Source of the DNA: a virus
Direction: 5' to 3' (one strand)
Length of the DNA: 61,224 nt
Virus record (IMG/VR): IMGVR_UViG_3300005253_000610
Coordinates: 1-61,224 of that record
The position numbers and the translations under genes are program-made. Positions 46,918 to 56,253 of the stretch are shown one piece after another (position 1 is the stretch's first letter; each line of letters starts with the position of its first letter). The notes below the pieces were generated by a model. That model was not told the DNA's origin. It saw only the letters and a program-made list of their open reading frames with translations, and did no database searches.

Positions 46918-48987
46918 ATGCTTGAAGACGCAGAAGAATCTGAAATCTGGAAACTAAGAGGCGAAGTAATGAAAGCCTATCGTACACGGGATAGGCTCTG
47001 GGCGGATCGTCGTAAAATACGCTATCGTCAGATGGATAACGCATTGAAGGCCCTGCCCCTAAACCCTCGCATTAGCGATACGGCCCTCATGGTGTACCAG
47101 ACTGAACTCCCTAACCAGGAAGCGCATAAGCGTACAAAGCGGCTGATTGCTAACCATCCCCGTTTTGAGGTTATCCTTCTCCGCTCTGGTCCTGAATTCC
47201 AAGCTCAGGCACAGGAACTTGAGAACGGTCTGAAGGCCCTCTATAACTGGATGAATCGCGGGAAGCCCACATTTGACTGGAAGCTCGTTGAGCATCAGCA
47301 AGGGGATGGGCTGGGCATCGCTAAGGTGGAGTTCCTTCCCACGCATGGTATCTCCCTCAAGGATTTTGATCTAGATGATATTACGAGTGATGATGAAGAG
47401 GCGGATATTGAAGGGGCTGAAGATCGTAATAAGGCCCGTGCTAGCTTCCGTACTGAGCGGGCAAAGCGGACAGATGGGAGTGAGGAGGCAGCGTTTAAGA
47501 CGGTTACGGAAGACGCATTGAAGGCAGAACTTCCGCCTATGCGCCTGATTGCCGTAGACCCCCTTAACTGTTACTGGTGGGAGGATGATGACGGCGTAGC
47601 CCTTATGGTAGAGACAGGAGAGAAGGCGCTGAATCCACTTCTAGAAGCCTTTAGGGGTTACGGACTGAAGTTTGACTCCAGCTCCGGGAAAGTATTTATT
47701 GAGAAGGAAACGACAGAGGCAGTTGGTGCTCGGACGTATCCTCCTCCTGATTCAGATGCGGGGCCTCATGTAGGCGATGCTCTTAGTACACGGGTGTCTT
47801 ATACGGAAATACGGACACGTGAGCATATTGTGATCATGATTGAGCACCCGAAGCTGAAGAGGGGCGCTCGTGGGAGGAAGGGAGATAAGGGTGTTATCTT
47901 TCATTTCGATAATCCCTTTGGCCCCTATACTACGGGATATGCTCTTGTTCCTGGTGATGTGACTACGGAGGATAGCCCAGAGAACAAGTACCAGCCGGTT
48001 ATTGAAGGTATCCTTTCTACAGCGCAGGCGTTGAACGTGCTGATGACTGCACGGCTTTCTGCTTCTCTGGAAGAGGCCCTTGCACCCCCCTATATCAAAG
48101 TATCTCCCGATCAGCCAATGCTCCCCTCAGATGAAGAGAAGACCCCTGAGGTAGGACAAGAGAACCGTGCCATTCCCACCATCCCTGGTGAGATTAAGCG
48201 GGTAGAGACTCCCAACGCTGATCTGGATAAGGCTGAGGGCAGGCTGCTTGCGGAGACGGCTGAGTATCAGATGCAGGAAGCGCAGGAGGGCGGTGCGCCT
48301 TCTGAAGCCTCTGGGCACAGGTTAGCAATCCAGGTTGCTCAGGCAGACATTCAAATGGTCCCCTACCAGAATGTGCGGAAGGAGGCCCTGGCAGAGCTGA
48401 TGAAGGGGATCGTCTATGCCGTTCGTAAGCATGGCCTACCGATTTTCATTCCCGCAATGCCTGATGGCGCGCGGCGTGGTAGTGAGAAGATTCGTGTTGT
48501 AGAGCCTGCGGCTATCCGGCCTGAGATGGCTGACCTTCCCTTTGACCTTATCATAACCCTTGGTGCTGAGACGCCAGTAACGAAGTATGCGAAATGGCAG
48601 GCGCTCGCACAGCGGATGGAGCAGGGGACAGCGAGTTATCAGACTGTAGTAGAACAATCGGATACGGAAGACCCTGATGAGGAGATTGCACGGGTATTTG
48701 AGGGTAAGTTGCTGATTGCCACAATGGAACAGCTCATACCAGCCCTGGCGGAATTGGCTCAGGCTTACGGGAAACAACAGATTCAGGTCGCACTGGGGGC
48801 TAATGAAGCGGTAGAGCAGGCACCCCCTCAACAGTTGCCTCTTGGTATTGATCCCAGTACGGGGCTGGCGCAGGGCGGGGGCGGCGGTGCTGATCTAGCA
48901 CAGAGGGTTCCTGGTGTCGGGATGCCTGTAGTCCAGACAACTAATGAGGATGGTCCCCGTGTTCCAGAAGGGATAGAGGTAAGTTAG
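46918..48987 (+). CDS. Portal protein
   Basis: 689 residues directly after the terminase. Long N-terminal helices (RGEVMKAYRTRDRLW), NPRISDTALMVYQTELPN, an ALYNWMNRGKPTFDWKLVEHQ stretch, beta wing near 150-330 and a long helical stem with many Gln/Glu (AETAEYQMQEAQEGG, LAIQVAQADIQMVPYQN). The C-terminal tail is Gly/Gln-rich. The size is like P22-type portals of short-tailed phages. The call rests on order, size and architecture. Confidence 0.7.
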   Translation: MLEDAEESEIWKLRGEVMKAYRTRDRLWADRRKIRYRQMDNALKALPLNPRISDTALMVYQTELPNQEAHKRTKRLIANHPRFEVILLRSGPEFQAQAQELENGLKALYNWMNRGKPTFDWKLVEHQQGDGLGIAKVEFLPTHGISLKDFDLDDITSDDEEADIEGAEDRNKARASFRTERAKRTDGSEEAAFKTVTEDALKAELPPMRLIAVDPLNCYWWEDDDGVALMVETGEKALNPLLEAFRGYGLKFDSSSGKVFIEKETTEAVGARTYPPPDSDAGPHVGDALSTRVSYTEIRTREHIVIMIEHPKLKRGARGRKGDKGVIFHFDNPFGPYTTGYALVPGDVTTEDSPENKYQPVIEGILSTAQALNVLMTARLSASLEEALAPPYIKVSPDQPMLPSDEEKTPEVGQENRAIPTIPGEIKRVETPNADLDKAEGRLLAETAEYQMQEAQEGGAPSEASGHRLAIQVAQADIQMVPYQNVRKEALAELMKGIVYAVRKHGLPIFIPAMPDGARRGSEKIRVVEPAAIRPEMADLPFDLIITLGAETPVTKYAKWQALAQRMEQGTASYQTVVEQSDTEDPDEEIARVFEGKLLIATMEQLIPALAELAQAYGKQQIQVALGANEAVEQAPPQQLPLGIDPSTGLAQGGGGGADLAQRVPGVGMPVVQTTNEDGPRVPEGIEVS

Positions 48988-48992
48988 TTCTA

Positions 48993-49283
48993 ATGGCACG
49001 CCCAGATCATACACAGCTATTGAGTGCAGAATGGACAAATGAAAGATTTAATAACGTCCTTGATGGTGTACAGCAGATTATAGATCGCCTACTGACTTCT
49101 GTATACATTGATGGATATGGCCCACTTGAGGTGCCGGTAACGCGGGCAGATATTACCAAGCTCAGCCTAGAAGCCTTCCAAAATCTCGTAGACCAACAGC
49201 CCACAATTGGGGCTAAGGCAGAGCTGCTCAATGAGGCTGAACGATTAGACATCCCTCGTCAGGTCTTGCAAGGTAGAACATAA
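48993..49283 (+). CDS. Small head-module hypothetical protein
   Basis: 96 residues beginning MARPDHTQLLSAEW, with helices (DGVQQIIDRLLTSVY, TKLSLEAFQNLVDQ, KAELLNEAERL). It may be a small connector or head-completion protein. No family. Confidence 0.5.
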   Translation: MARPDHTQLLSAEWTNERFNNVLDGVQQIIDRLLTSVYIDGYGPLEVPVTRADITKLSLEAFQNLVDQQPTIGAKAELLNEAERLDIPRQVLQGRT

Positions 49284-49294
49284 TGTGGTACAAT
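49266..49294 (+). promoter_or_regulatory. Sigma70-like promoter inside the head module
   Basis: TTGCAA (49266-49271), 17 bp, TACAAT (49289-49294), preceded by TGTGG. It begins in the end of the previous gene and leads to 49330. Confidence 0.6.
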
Positions 49295-49329
49295 GTAGTT
49301 GAATACATAGGGGGCTATGGTGGAGTATA

Positions 49330-49989
49330 ATGCCCTTTCATCCTGATGTTGGTCAAAGTCAATTAGAAGCATTTCGCCTGGGTGCAGCCCCGCTAGGCGG
49401 TGATGGGGGCGATGGTGGGGGTAGGGACTTCGGCACAAAAGATAATCCCATCTCACCGAATTATGATCTCCCAGGCTTTGTGCGCCTTCCCTTATATAAT
49501 GAGCACTCTGGAGAGTTTGTAGGCTGGGAGACGTTACGTGATCCTACCTTTGGCACCGGAACAGGTAGCGGTGCTGCATCTCCTCAGTTCCGTCCAGGTG
49601 AACTTGCCCTTCTCCAAGCCGAGCTAGCAGAACGAGAGCGCTCCAGTCGTGTGCAGGAAGCGCAGGGAGCACGCCGTATCACACTAGACCGTGCGCTTGG
49701 CGGGCTGAATGCTTTTAACCAATCACGTACATTGGCTGATAATCGTCGGCTGTCTGCGTTCCAGGAAGCACGGCAACTTATGGGGCTTCTTGTCCCAAAG
49801 GGGACTACAGAATTCCCTGGCCTTGGTGCAGGAGGGGCACTTGCACAGGTGTCACAGAACTTCAACCTTCCCTTTACGCCTTCTCCTGTAGTGGAGCGTG
49901 AATTCAATCCCCAGGCACTTGCAACCCCTGCTGAGGGCAACCTTCCTTTCCAGATTGGGGCGATGCTTAGGGGGGTAGGACAGATTTAA
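49330..49989 (+). CDS. Virion-associated protein, Gly-rich N-terminus
   Basis: 219 residues. N-terminal half Gly/Asp-rich (GGDGGDGGGRDFG), then a long charged helix (LALLQAELAERERSSRVQEA, LDRALGGLNAFNQSR). Then GLGAGGALAQ and a Pro/Phe-rich end. Likely an internal or minor virion protein. Gene order suggests it belongs with the next three genes. Confidence 0.5.
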   Translation: MPFHPDVGQSQLEAFRLGAAPLGGDGGDGGGRDFGTKDNPISPNYDLPGFVRLPLYNEHSGEFVGWETLRDPTFGTGTGSGAASPQFRPGELALLQAELAERERSSRVQEAQGARRITLDRALGGLNAFNQSRTLADNRRLSAFQEARQLMGLLVPKGTTEFPGLGAGGALAQVSQNFNLPFTPSPVVEREFNPQALATPAEGNLPFQIGAMLRGVGQI

Positions 49990-49991
49990 TC

Positions 49992-50510
49992 ATGCCGTTT
50001 TCTAATCCAACACCGTCACAGAGGAGACAAATTGAGGAGCGCCTACAGGCCAATAACCTATTTGGTCAGGACCCCTTTAACATAGCAGGCGGGTTCGATA
50101 TTGCAGGGTTGAACCTTGAGGCACAGCGACTTGCGCTGGAATCTGAACTGGCACGGCAGGAATTTGGCCGCAGTCTTCTACAACAGGTAATGGATGTTCA
50201 ACGTGATCCGTTTAGTATTGTTCCTGCATTGCAGGGGTTCAGTGCTGCTGGTGGTGGGACGTTGGCTCCTGCACAGGACTTTGCTCAGACAGGGGGGCGG
50301 CCTGCTGATCCGATATTTGGTCAACTAGTCCAGCAGCTTCTGCAAGGTGCGGGGCAGTTTGCGCCAGGAGGACAGGGGGCTCCTACTGCTCCATCGGAAC
50401 TTCAGAAGTTGATTAGTGGGTTTGGTAAGCAACCGTCTGCAATTAACACAGGTAAGACAGTAAGCACCCAGGATATCTTCAAGAAAATTCAAGCAGGGGG
50501 AACACTGTAA
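49992..50510 (+). CDS. Minor virion protein, Gln/Ala/Gly-rich
   Basis: 172 residues. Helical N-terminus (SQRRQIEERLQANNLFG), then AQRLALESELARQEFGRS helix, and low-complexity Gly/Gln (GAGQFAPGGQGAPTAP). It resembles its neighbours in composition. Its last base is shared with the next ATG (TAATG). Confidence 0.5.
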   Translation: MPFSNPTPSQRRQIEERLQANNLFGQDPFNIAGGFDIAGLNLEAQRLALESELARQEFGRSLLQQVMDVQRDPFSIVPALQGFSAAGGGTLAPAQDFAQTGGRPADPIFGQLVQQLLQGAGQFAPGGQGAPTAPSELQKLISGFGKQPSAINTGKTVSTQDIFKKIQAGGTL

Positions 50511-51019
50511 TGCCTCATACATCCTTTGCAGCACGTAAGAGAAGTAAGAATCCGTCTGTGAGAACTTCGTTGTTTGATCAGTCTCCGGTACAGAAAGCTG
50601 TTAGTCAGTTTGGTCAGGGGACGAATATCCAAGATATTTTCCGTGCTATCCAAACGCAGGGGGTACAACCTCAGTTACCTCCTGAGCCCTTTCCTGGTGG
50701 ATTGGGAGGGCAGCCTGTAAGTATTTCCCCCAGTCCTGTTACACTAACGCCTCCTGTAATTGATGATAGCCCTACAGCACAGGCAGCGAGACTTCTTAGC
50801 GGTGCTGTTGCTGGGAACCCGTTTATTAGTCAGGAAGGACAGGGAAGACTTCAGGGTGGACAGGCCCCGCTTCTAAACCAGATCACTCCATCATTCTTTC
50901 GGCAGACGAGTCCTGTGATTCAACAGTCCCTCCTTGGGCTGTTTCAGTCGCTTGGATTACGCCCAGAGGATGTGTCATTTATTATGCAACAGTTTACGCC
51001 GAGAGGCTTTTCTAGATAA
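50510..51019 (+). CDS. Minor virion protein, Gln/Pro-rich
   Basis: 169 residues. Ser/Arg start, Gln-rich NIQDIFRAIQTQG, a Pro-rich block (LPPEPFPGGLGGQPVS) and helical end (LLGLFQSLGLRPEDV). NIQDIFRAI recalls STQDIFKKI at the end of the preceding protein, hinting at a common small binding motif. Role unknown. Confidence 0.5.
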   Translation: MPHTSFAARKRSKNPSVRTSLFDQSPVQKAVSQFGQGTNIQDIFRAIQTQGVQPQLPPEPFPGGLGGQPVSISPSPVTLTPPVIDDSPTAQAARLLSGAVAGNPFISQEGQGRLQGGQAPLLNQITPSFFRQTSPVIQQSLLGLFQSLGLRPEDVSFIMQQFTPRGFSR

Positions 51020-51024
51020 GGGGT

Positions 51025-51306
51025 ATGAGCATGGCGTTTCATTTTGATGTTCGGCAAGTCGGCGTCCGTTGGGGCGTGTTCGATGTCCGTGATAATTCCC
51101 CCGTAGGTAAGACATTTACTACACGTGTTGATGCACGAGCGTGGATGGACGAACTATACGCAGATGAGGGTCTTCTACAGGATATAGGCTATAGCTTGAA
51201 CTCCCTGGAAAAGTGGCTAGAGGAGCATAAGAAGTCTCGCTTTAAGTTCTCCGAACAAGGTGAGAACGTTGGTGCAGGGGACTTGAATACGCCCAAGGTT
51301 AGCTAG
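51025..51306 (+). CDS. Small hypothetical protein of the head module
   Basis: 93 residues. Beta-hairpin-rich start (FHFDVRQVGVRWGVFDV), then WMDELYADEG and YSLNSLEKWLEEHKK. Ends in KFSEQGENVGAGDLN. No family. Its end lies 12 bp before the giant protein gene. Confidence 0.45.
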   Translation: MSMAFHFDVRQVGVRWGVFDVRDNSPVGKTFTTRVDARAWMDELYADEGLLQDIGYSLNSLEKWLEEHKKSRFKFSEQGENVGAGDLNTPKVS

Positions 51307-51318
51307 GAGGCTACCAAG

Positions 51319-54300
51319 ATTCCCTTTAGATTTGGTGATACTATCTTTCGCATGGCGCGTCGGAGGCGTCCGACACAGTCCATTATACATGGGCCGGAAC
51401 CACTCCCCCTGTCGCCTGTCCCTGAACCCAGGCCGATCTCTACACCTGTACGGAGCCAGCTAATACGGGCTCTAGAAGCACAGGCTCAAGCGACGCCTAT
51501 GATTGAGGCTGAGAGTCAGCTAGGACAGCGATCACAGCGTCTTCAAGATGACTATCGCCTACAACTTCAGAGGGATGCTGCATTCGCTCAAGAGGCAGAA
51601 CAGGCTAGAGATGAGCAAGACCGTAACCAACTAGAGCTTCTGCGTGAGGGGTTTGCTCCAGATGAAGACGATCTGGGCGCAGATGTACGTCAGGCTGCTG
51701 CGTTCCGTGCGGGTACGCAGGACCGTCCCTATTATGAGGTATTAGAAGAAGAACGGTTAAACGAAGGCACACGGCGTCTGAAGGCATTTGGTGATATGAT
51801 GGAGAACCTATCACCTGAGCTACGTGTGGCATTAGCTCCCATGGCAGCAGCAGTGCAGAAGGAGGGACTATCTGCGAAGGCATTTAAGGATATTGCTATT
51901 GCTGCCCGTGCGGAAGATAATAGCATTTGGCGCTTCTCAGCAGAAGATCGCGCACGGGCTAATCGCGTGATAGCTACGCTTGGTCCGCCTATTGATCCCA
52001 TTCCTGTGATTCCTGAAGGGGAACGTCCGTCTATACGTGAGCAGTTAGGACGCGAACCACGGGAGGAGCCGGAAACGGTACTAGGGGGACTTAAGGAATC
52101 TGTTAAGGCTATTCCGGGAGCAGTAAAGGATATAACTGCTATTGAACCGACAGTTAGCTTGGTTACCAATCTGGGGCAGGCCGTAGACGCCTTAGTTACT
52201 GGCGATTTTAAGGGAGCAGGAGCGGAGCTGCGTGAAGCAGGTGATGATATTGTTACCACAGGTGTTATACCAGGACTACAGCAGGAGCGTATCCTAACTG
52301 CCCTGGAAGCTGAACAGGATGTTATTACACCTATCACACGTCCTTTCCTCCGTACCACATTGACAAGTGCAGGCGTGCCCGATAATTGGGCAGAACCAAT
52401 ATCTAAGTATGGGGCCGAGTTCCTTGTTCCTAGCTCACTGCTTCCTGTATCTCGAATTAAGGCTGGAGTGCCGATCCTAAAACAACTGCCTGCTTTAATA
52501 AATGTCATGGCTCAGGAAGGGGCCATCAACGTTGGACAGGATATCGCGGGAAGGCGCTCACGTGGGGAAGATGATCCCACGCTAGCAGAGAGCCTGCTTA
52601 TCTTTGCCGCTGGTGGCCTCGCTCGTGGTGGACTAGAGACAATTGTGGGTCCGTTTGTTAAAAAGACAATTACTCCGTTCATTGATAAGTTGCGAGGGAG
52701 GGGCGTGCCTGTAGATGTTCCGATCTCACAGGTGGATGATCCTCGGTTCTTTGCCGATGTAGCGGAGGAGGCTGTACCTTCTCCCGCTGTGCGTGCCGTG
52801 GAGCCTGGGGCTGCTCAAGTGGAAGGTGCAGGACTTACATTTACCCCTCGTACTCAAAGTCCAACAGACATTACAAAGGGACAGATTATTGAGGATGCCA
52901 CTGATGCTGGGGGACGACGTATAGGGGAGATTGAATATAGAATTGATCCTCGCCAACTAGAGCGTGTAGAGGTTGTCAATGTCTTTGTGGAAGAGGAGTT
53001 CCGTGGACAGGGCTTTGGTAGTGCCCTACGTAACCGTGCAATAGAAGCCGGGCAGGAGCGGGGGGCCGCACGGGTTACAGGAGAAGCTATTAGTACTGAG
53101 GGTGGAAGGCTTGGCGGTGGAGTTAAGGGTGAAGAGTTTGATGTTGATATTCCACCAAAGGCTGTGACAGAGGCCCCCACAAAACCTGGCGACGTGGTGG
53201 ATGAAGCTATCGCGCGCGGCGAAGACTCCCCGCTTACAACCTTTCAGCCTAAGCCAGAAGGCGACCTTCCTGAACGGATAGCCGCGCTTGAGGCGGGTGT
53301 AAAGCAGGCTGATGATGCGGTGGACGGTGCAGTACGAGGAACAAAGGGGGCCTTACGTAAGACAGCACAAGAACTACGTGCCAAGCTCAGAGGTGCGAAT
53401 AAAGAACTGAAGGACATACAGGACTATAACCAGTTTGAGCTTCCCAAGCTGCGGGACAGGATGGCGGTCCGTCTCGACCGTGCTCAGAAAACTGCTGACA
53501 TTCAGCGTGGTAAGGCAGAACGCGCAACTCCGGCCCGCCGTGATCAGGCTAGGATAGATGCACAAGCGGCAGAAGGACGGGCAAATGTTCTAGCTGATAA
53601 CCCTGGGGCTGTAGATAAATTGACCGATGCGGTGCAGTCAGCACGACGTAGTGTGACGTTGGCGGAGGTGGAAGTTAGCGCAGGACGGCGTACCCAAGCT
53701 GCTGCCGCTGGACGCGCTCTTGAAAGTGCGACAGGACTACCAATTGGCGAGCAGATTGCCCGTACACGTGGGGCACTAAAGGGAAAGATACGTCCTGAAG
53801 GGCTGGAAGGCGCAGCGGTACGGCTTGATCCCGAAACGGAACAGGTATTGACTGATGCAATTAATCAGTATTTCCGTGTTACGAAGAAACAACCGCTGAA
53901 GGCGGGGAACGCACTTGAGGCGTTGGAATCGGTGCTGACAGGTGATTACAACAAGCTCACACGGTCGAAGCTGGACCTTTTAGAAGATGCGTTAGGCTTT
54001 GACTTCCACGTTGCGCTGACAAAGGCAATGGCCGAGGCCCCGCTGAAGGTGTCGGATGAGATTCTTTGGGGCGCATTGACTGTCTGGAATCTCCCGCGTC
54101 GGTTCTTGGCAGGACTGGGCGACTGGTCCTATATGTTACGTCAGGACCTTTTCTCCGCCATCACTGAACCCGGACTATGGCTTCGGCGTGCCAGAACGTA
54201 TCCTGAGGCTTTCCTTAGCGCGACGGATGCAGCGAAGACGACTGAGAGGCTGATAGATGATCCGGTCTACCGCCTAGCACGTGAGCAAAATGTAACCATG

Positions 54301-56196
54301 CCCGTTCTCAGCGAGCAAATCGCGGGTGAAGAATTAGCGTTGATGGGGACAGAGAAGGGCTGGTTTGCGCGGCAGCTACGGGATATTCCTCTACTTGGAA
54401 GAATGTTTGATGCTACCGATAGAAGTGCGTCTATTTACATTTCTACAAGTAGGGCAGAGAACTGGGAGAATTGGCTTGTAAGAGACATCATTTCCCCAGA
54501 AACACGGATACGTTATCTAGATGCGCCAACCCGTGGTGGAAAGGCGGATGTCCTCCGTGATTTCATGGCGGAGAACGCGCAAAACGATAAGGCTGCACAG
54601 GTTCTTGGTAGTTTTGTTAATGAAACCTCTGGCCGTGGGGCGCTAGGAAAACTGGAGAAGTACCTTGGCCCCCTTAACGTGATATTCTTTGCCCCCCGCT
54701 TTGTGGCTGGACAAGTAACTCGTCTGCGGTTTGCGGCTCAGTCAGGGATACCTATGCCAGTACGTATGTTGGCTGTGAGAAAGCTGACACAGTTCTATGG
54801 CACACTAGCAGGTATTCTGGGGGTTATTAAGGCAAGCGGTATTGCAGAGGTTGAAATGGACCCGCGCTCAGTTGACTTTGCAAAGGTGAGGGTTGGTAAT
54901 CAGCGGATTGATATTACGAGTGGACTCCAGCCGCTTATGCGGTATATAGCACAGATTAGTCGTGGGCAGCGAAAGCCGGAAGTGGGCGACTTGCAAGATG
55001 TAGATATTAAAGCCGCGCTTCTTAATTTTACTCGATCAAAGATGGCTCCAGGATCAGGTGTGATTTGGTCACTTCTTGAAGGGGAGACGTTCATTGGTGA
55101 AGATATCGGTCTGGTTCAGTTGGCTACTGACCTTTTTGTTCCGATTTTTGGGCAGGACGTACAGGAGGCATTCGCATCCGGTACGCCGATTAACCGTATG
55201 ACATCATTACTAGCCTTTGTAGGTGTAGGCATTCAGACCTATGAAACACGATCTGCGGCTACCGAGCAGGTTATTGCTGACATGTTTGAGGCGGGAATGA
55301 TTGACCCCTATCAGTATGACGATCTGCCACAAACGTTTGGTGAACTTCTGCCGGAAGATAGGGTAGAGTTCCAGAAGGTTGCGCCTAAGCTGTGGTCAGA
55401 GATCGAGGAGAGCGGTGCTGAACGTGCGGGTGATGTGAGTGAGGGCGGTCAGCGTGCCCTACTCGGTGATGTTGCTGATAGAGGGAGAGAAGAGCTTGAC
55501 CGCACACTCCAAGGCGCAGCAGAGCGGTATCGCAGTAGCGGACAGAGTTCGGGGGAAGGTAAGCAGTTTCGGGATACAGTAGGTGATGCGATTATTGCTC
55601 GCCGTGGCTTGCAAACAGCAATTCAGGCAGAGTTTGAAACTTTAGATATTGAACAGAAGGAACGCTCTGGTCCAGTATTTGATGACTTGGATAACTACTT
55701 TGGCATCTTCGATAAGTACCCTGATGTAGCATTTGATCCTGCCCAACGTGAGGAGATGTTTGATGAGCTAGAGCGGTTCTTTGATGGTATTGGCACAGCG
55801 CGGGCAGATGCAGTGGACGCACAGCTTGGGCTGGATTCACGCACGGTGCCTGAGTATGCCCAACTACGTAATGACAAGACTATAATCCGTGAGTCGGGCT
55901 GGTTTGATATCGGACAGGGCGTGTGGGATGAGATGCGGAGGCAGCGTCCTGATATGCGACTACCGAAGACAAGGAGAGAATATGAGGCACAAGTAAGTGA
56001 TCGTGCAAACCTAAAATTCCCCAATAACCCACGAGCACGAGACGCCTTTAGAGATGGAGATCGTACCTTAAAGGTCTACAGTCGGCGTAAGGATGATGCG
56101 AATCAGCGATGGTATGCTGAACATCCCAACCTTCTAGTCATTCTTGATCGTTGGGGATATAGAGAATTCGCTGTATCGAAACCAGTACAACGATAA
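51319..56196 (+). CDS. Giant virion (polyvalent/internal) protein with GNAT-like domain, ATT start
   Basis: 1625 residues from ATT 51319, eight bases after AGGAGG; the first ATG (51352) has no ribosome site. Regions: helical Gln/Arg N-terminus (1-350), hydrophobic VPILKQLPALINVMAQ (390-410), a GNAT-like insertion (about 515-605; FVEEEFRGQGFGSALR acetyl-CoA loop), a long coiled coil (655-800), and a C-terminal region with FFAPRFVAGQVTRL and DPRSVDFAKVRVGNQRID (1115-1200). That last pattern occurs in phage polyvalent proteins. Probably ejected or internal. Confidence 0.65.
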   Translation: MPFRFGDTIFRMARRRRPTQSIIHGPEPLPLSPVPEPRPISTPVRSQLIRALEAQAQATPMIEAESQLGQRSQRLQDDYRLQLQRDAAFAQEAEQARDEQDRNQLELLREGFAPDEDDLGADVRQAAAFRAGTQDRPYYEVLEEERLNEGTRRLKAFGDMMENLSPELRVALAPMAAAVQKEGLSAKAFKDIAIAARAEDNSIWRFSAEDRARANRVIATLGPPIDPIPVIPEGERPSIREQLGREPREEPETVLGGLKESVKAIPGAVKDITAIEPTVSLVTNLGQAVDALVTGDFKGAGAELREAGDDIVTTGVIPGLQQERILTALEAEQDVITPITRPFLRTTLTSAGVPDNWAEPISKYGAEFLVPSSLLPVSRIKAGVPILKQLPALINVMAQEGAINVGQDIAGRRSRGEDDPTLAESLLIFAAGGLARGGLETIVGPFVKKTITPFIDKLRGRGVPVDVPISQVDDPRFFADVAEEAVPSPAVRAVEPGAAQVEGAGLTFTPRTQSPTDITKGQIIEDATDAGGRRIGEIEYRIDPRQLERVEVVNVFVEEEFRGQGFGSALRNRAIEAGQERGAARVTGEAISTEGGRLGGGVKGEEFDVDIPPKAVTEAPTKPGDVVDEAIARGEDSPLTTFQPKPEGDLPERIAALEAGVKQADDAVDGAVRGTKGALRKTAQELRAKLRGANKELKDIQDYNQFELPKLRDRMAVRLDRAQKTADIQRGKAERATPARRDQARIDAQAAEGRANVLADNPGAVDKLTDAVQSARRSVTLAEVEVSAGRRTQAAAAGRALESATGLPIGEQIARTRGALKGKIRPEGLEGAAVRLDPETEQVLTDAINQYFRVTKKQPLKAGNALEALESVLTGDYNKLTRSKLDLLEDALGFDFHVALTKAMAEAPLKVSDEILWGALTVWNLPRRFLAGLGDWSYMLRQDLFSAITEPGLWLRRARTYPEAFLSATDAAKTTERLIDDPVYRLAREQNVTMPVLSEQIAGEELALMGTEKGWFARQLRDIPLLGRMFDATDRSASIYISTSRAENWENWLVRDIISPETRIRYLDAPTRGGKADVLRDFMAENAQNDKAAQVLGSFVNETSGRGALGKLEKYLGPLNVIFFAPRFVAGQVTRLRFAAQSGIPMPVRMLAVRKLTQFYGTLAGILGVIKASGIAEVEMDPRSVDFAKVRVGNQRIDITSGLQPLMRYIAQISRGQRKPEVGDLQDVDIKAALLNFTRSKMAPGSGVIWSLLEGETFIGEDIGLVQLATDLFVPIFGQDVQEAFASGTPINRMTSLLAFVGVGIQTYETRSAATEQVIADMFEAGMIDPYQYDDLPQTFGELLPEDRVEFQKVAPKLWSEIEESGAERAGDVSEGGQRALLGDVADRGREELDRTLQGAAERYRSSGQSSGEGKQFRDTVGDAIIARRGLQTAIQAEFETLDIEQKERSGPVFDDLDNYFGIFDKYPDVAFDPAQREEMFDELERFFDGIGTARADAVDAQLGLDSRTVPEYAQLRNDKTIIRESGWFDIGQGVWDEMRRQRPDMRLPKTRREYEAQVSDRANLKFPNNPRARDAFRDGDRTLKVYSRRKDDANQRWYAEHPNLLVILDRWGYREFAVSKPVQR

Positions 56197-56205
56197 ACCT
56201 TCACC

Positions 56206-56234
56206 TTGACGTTAGGGTTAGGGTATGATATACT
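56206..56234 (+). promoter_or_regulatory. Sigma70-like promoter before scaffold and capsid genes
   Basis: TTGACG (56206-56211), 17 bp, TATACT (56229-56234), with GATA before the -10 and TTAGGGTTAGGG in the spacer. It lies ten bases after the giant gene stop and should boost capsid expression. Confidence 0.8.
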
Positions 56235-56253
56235 TATGATAGGAGACTAACTA

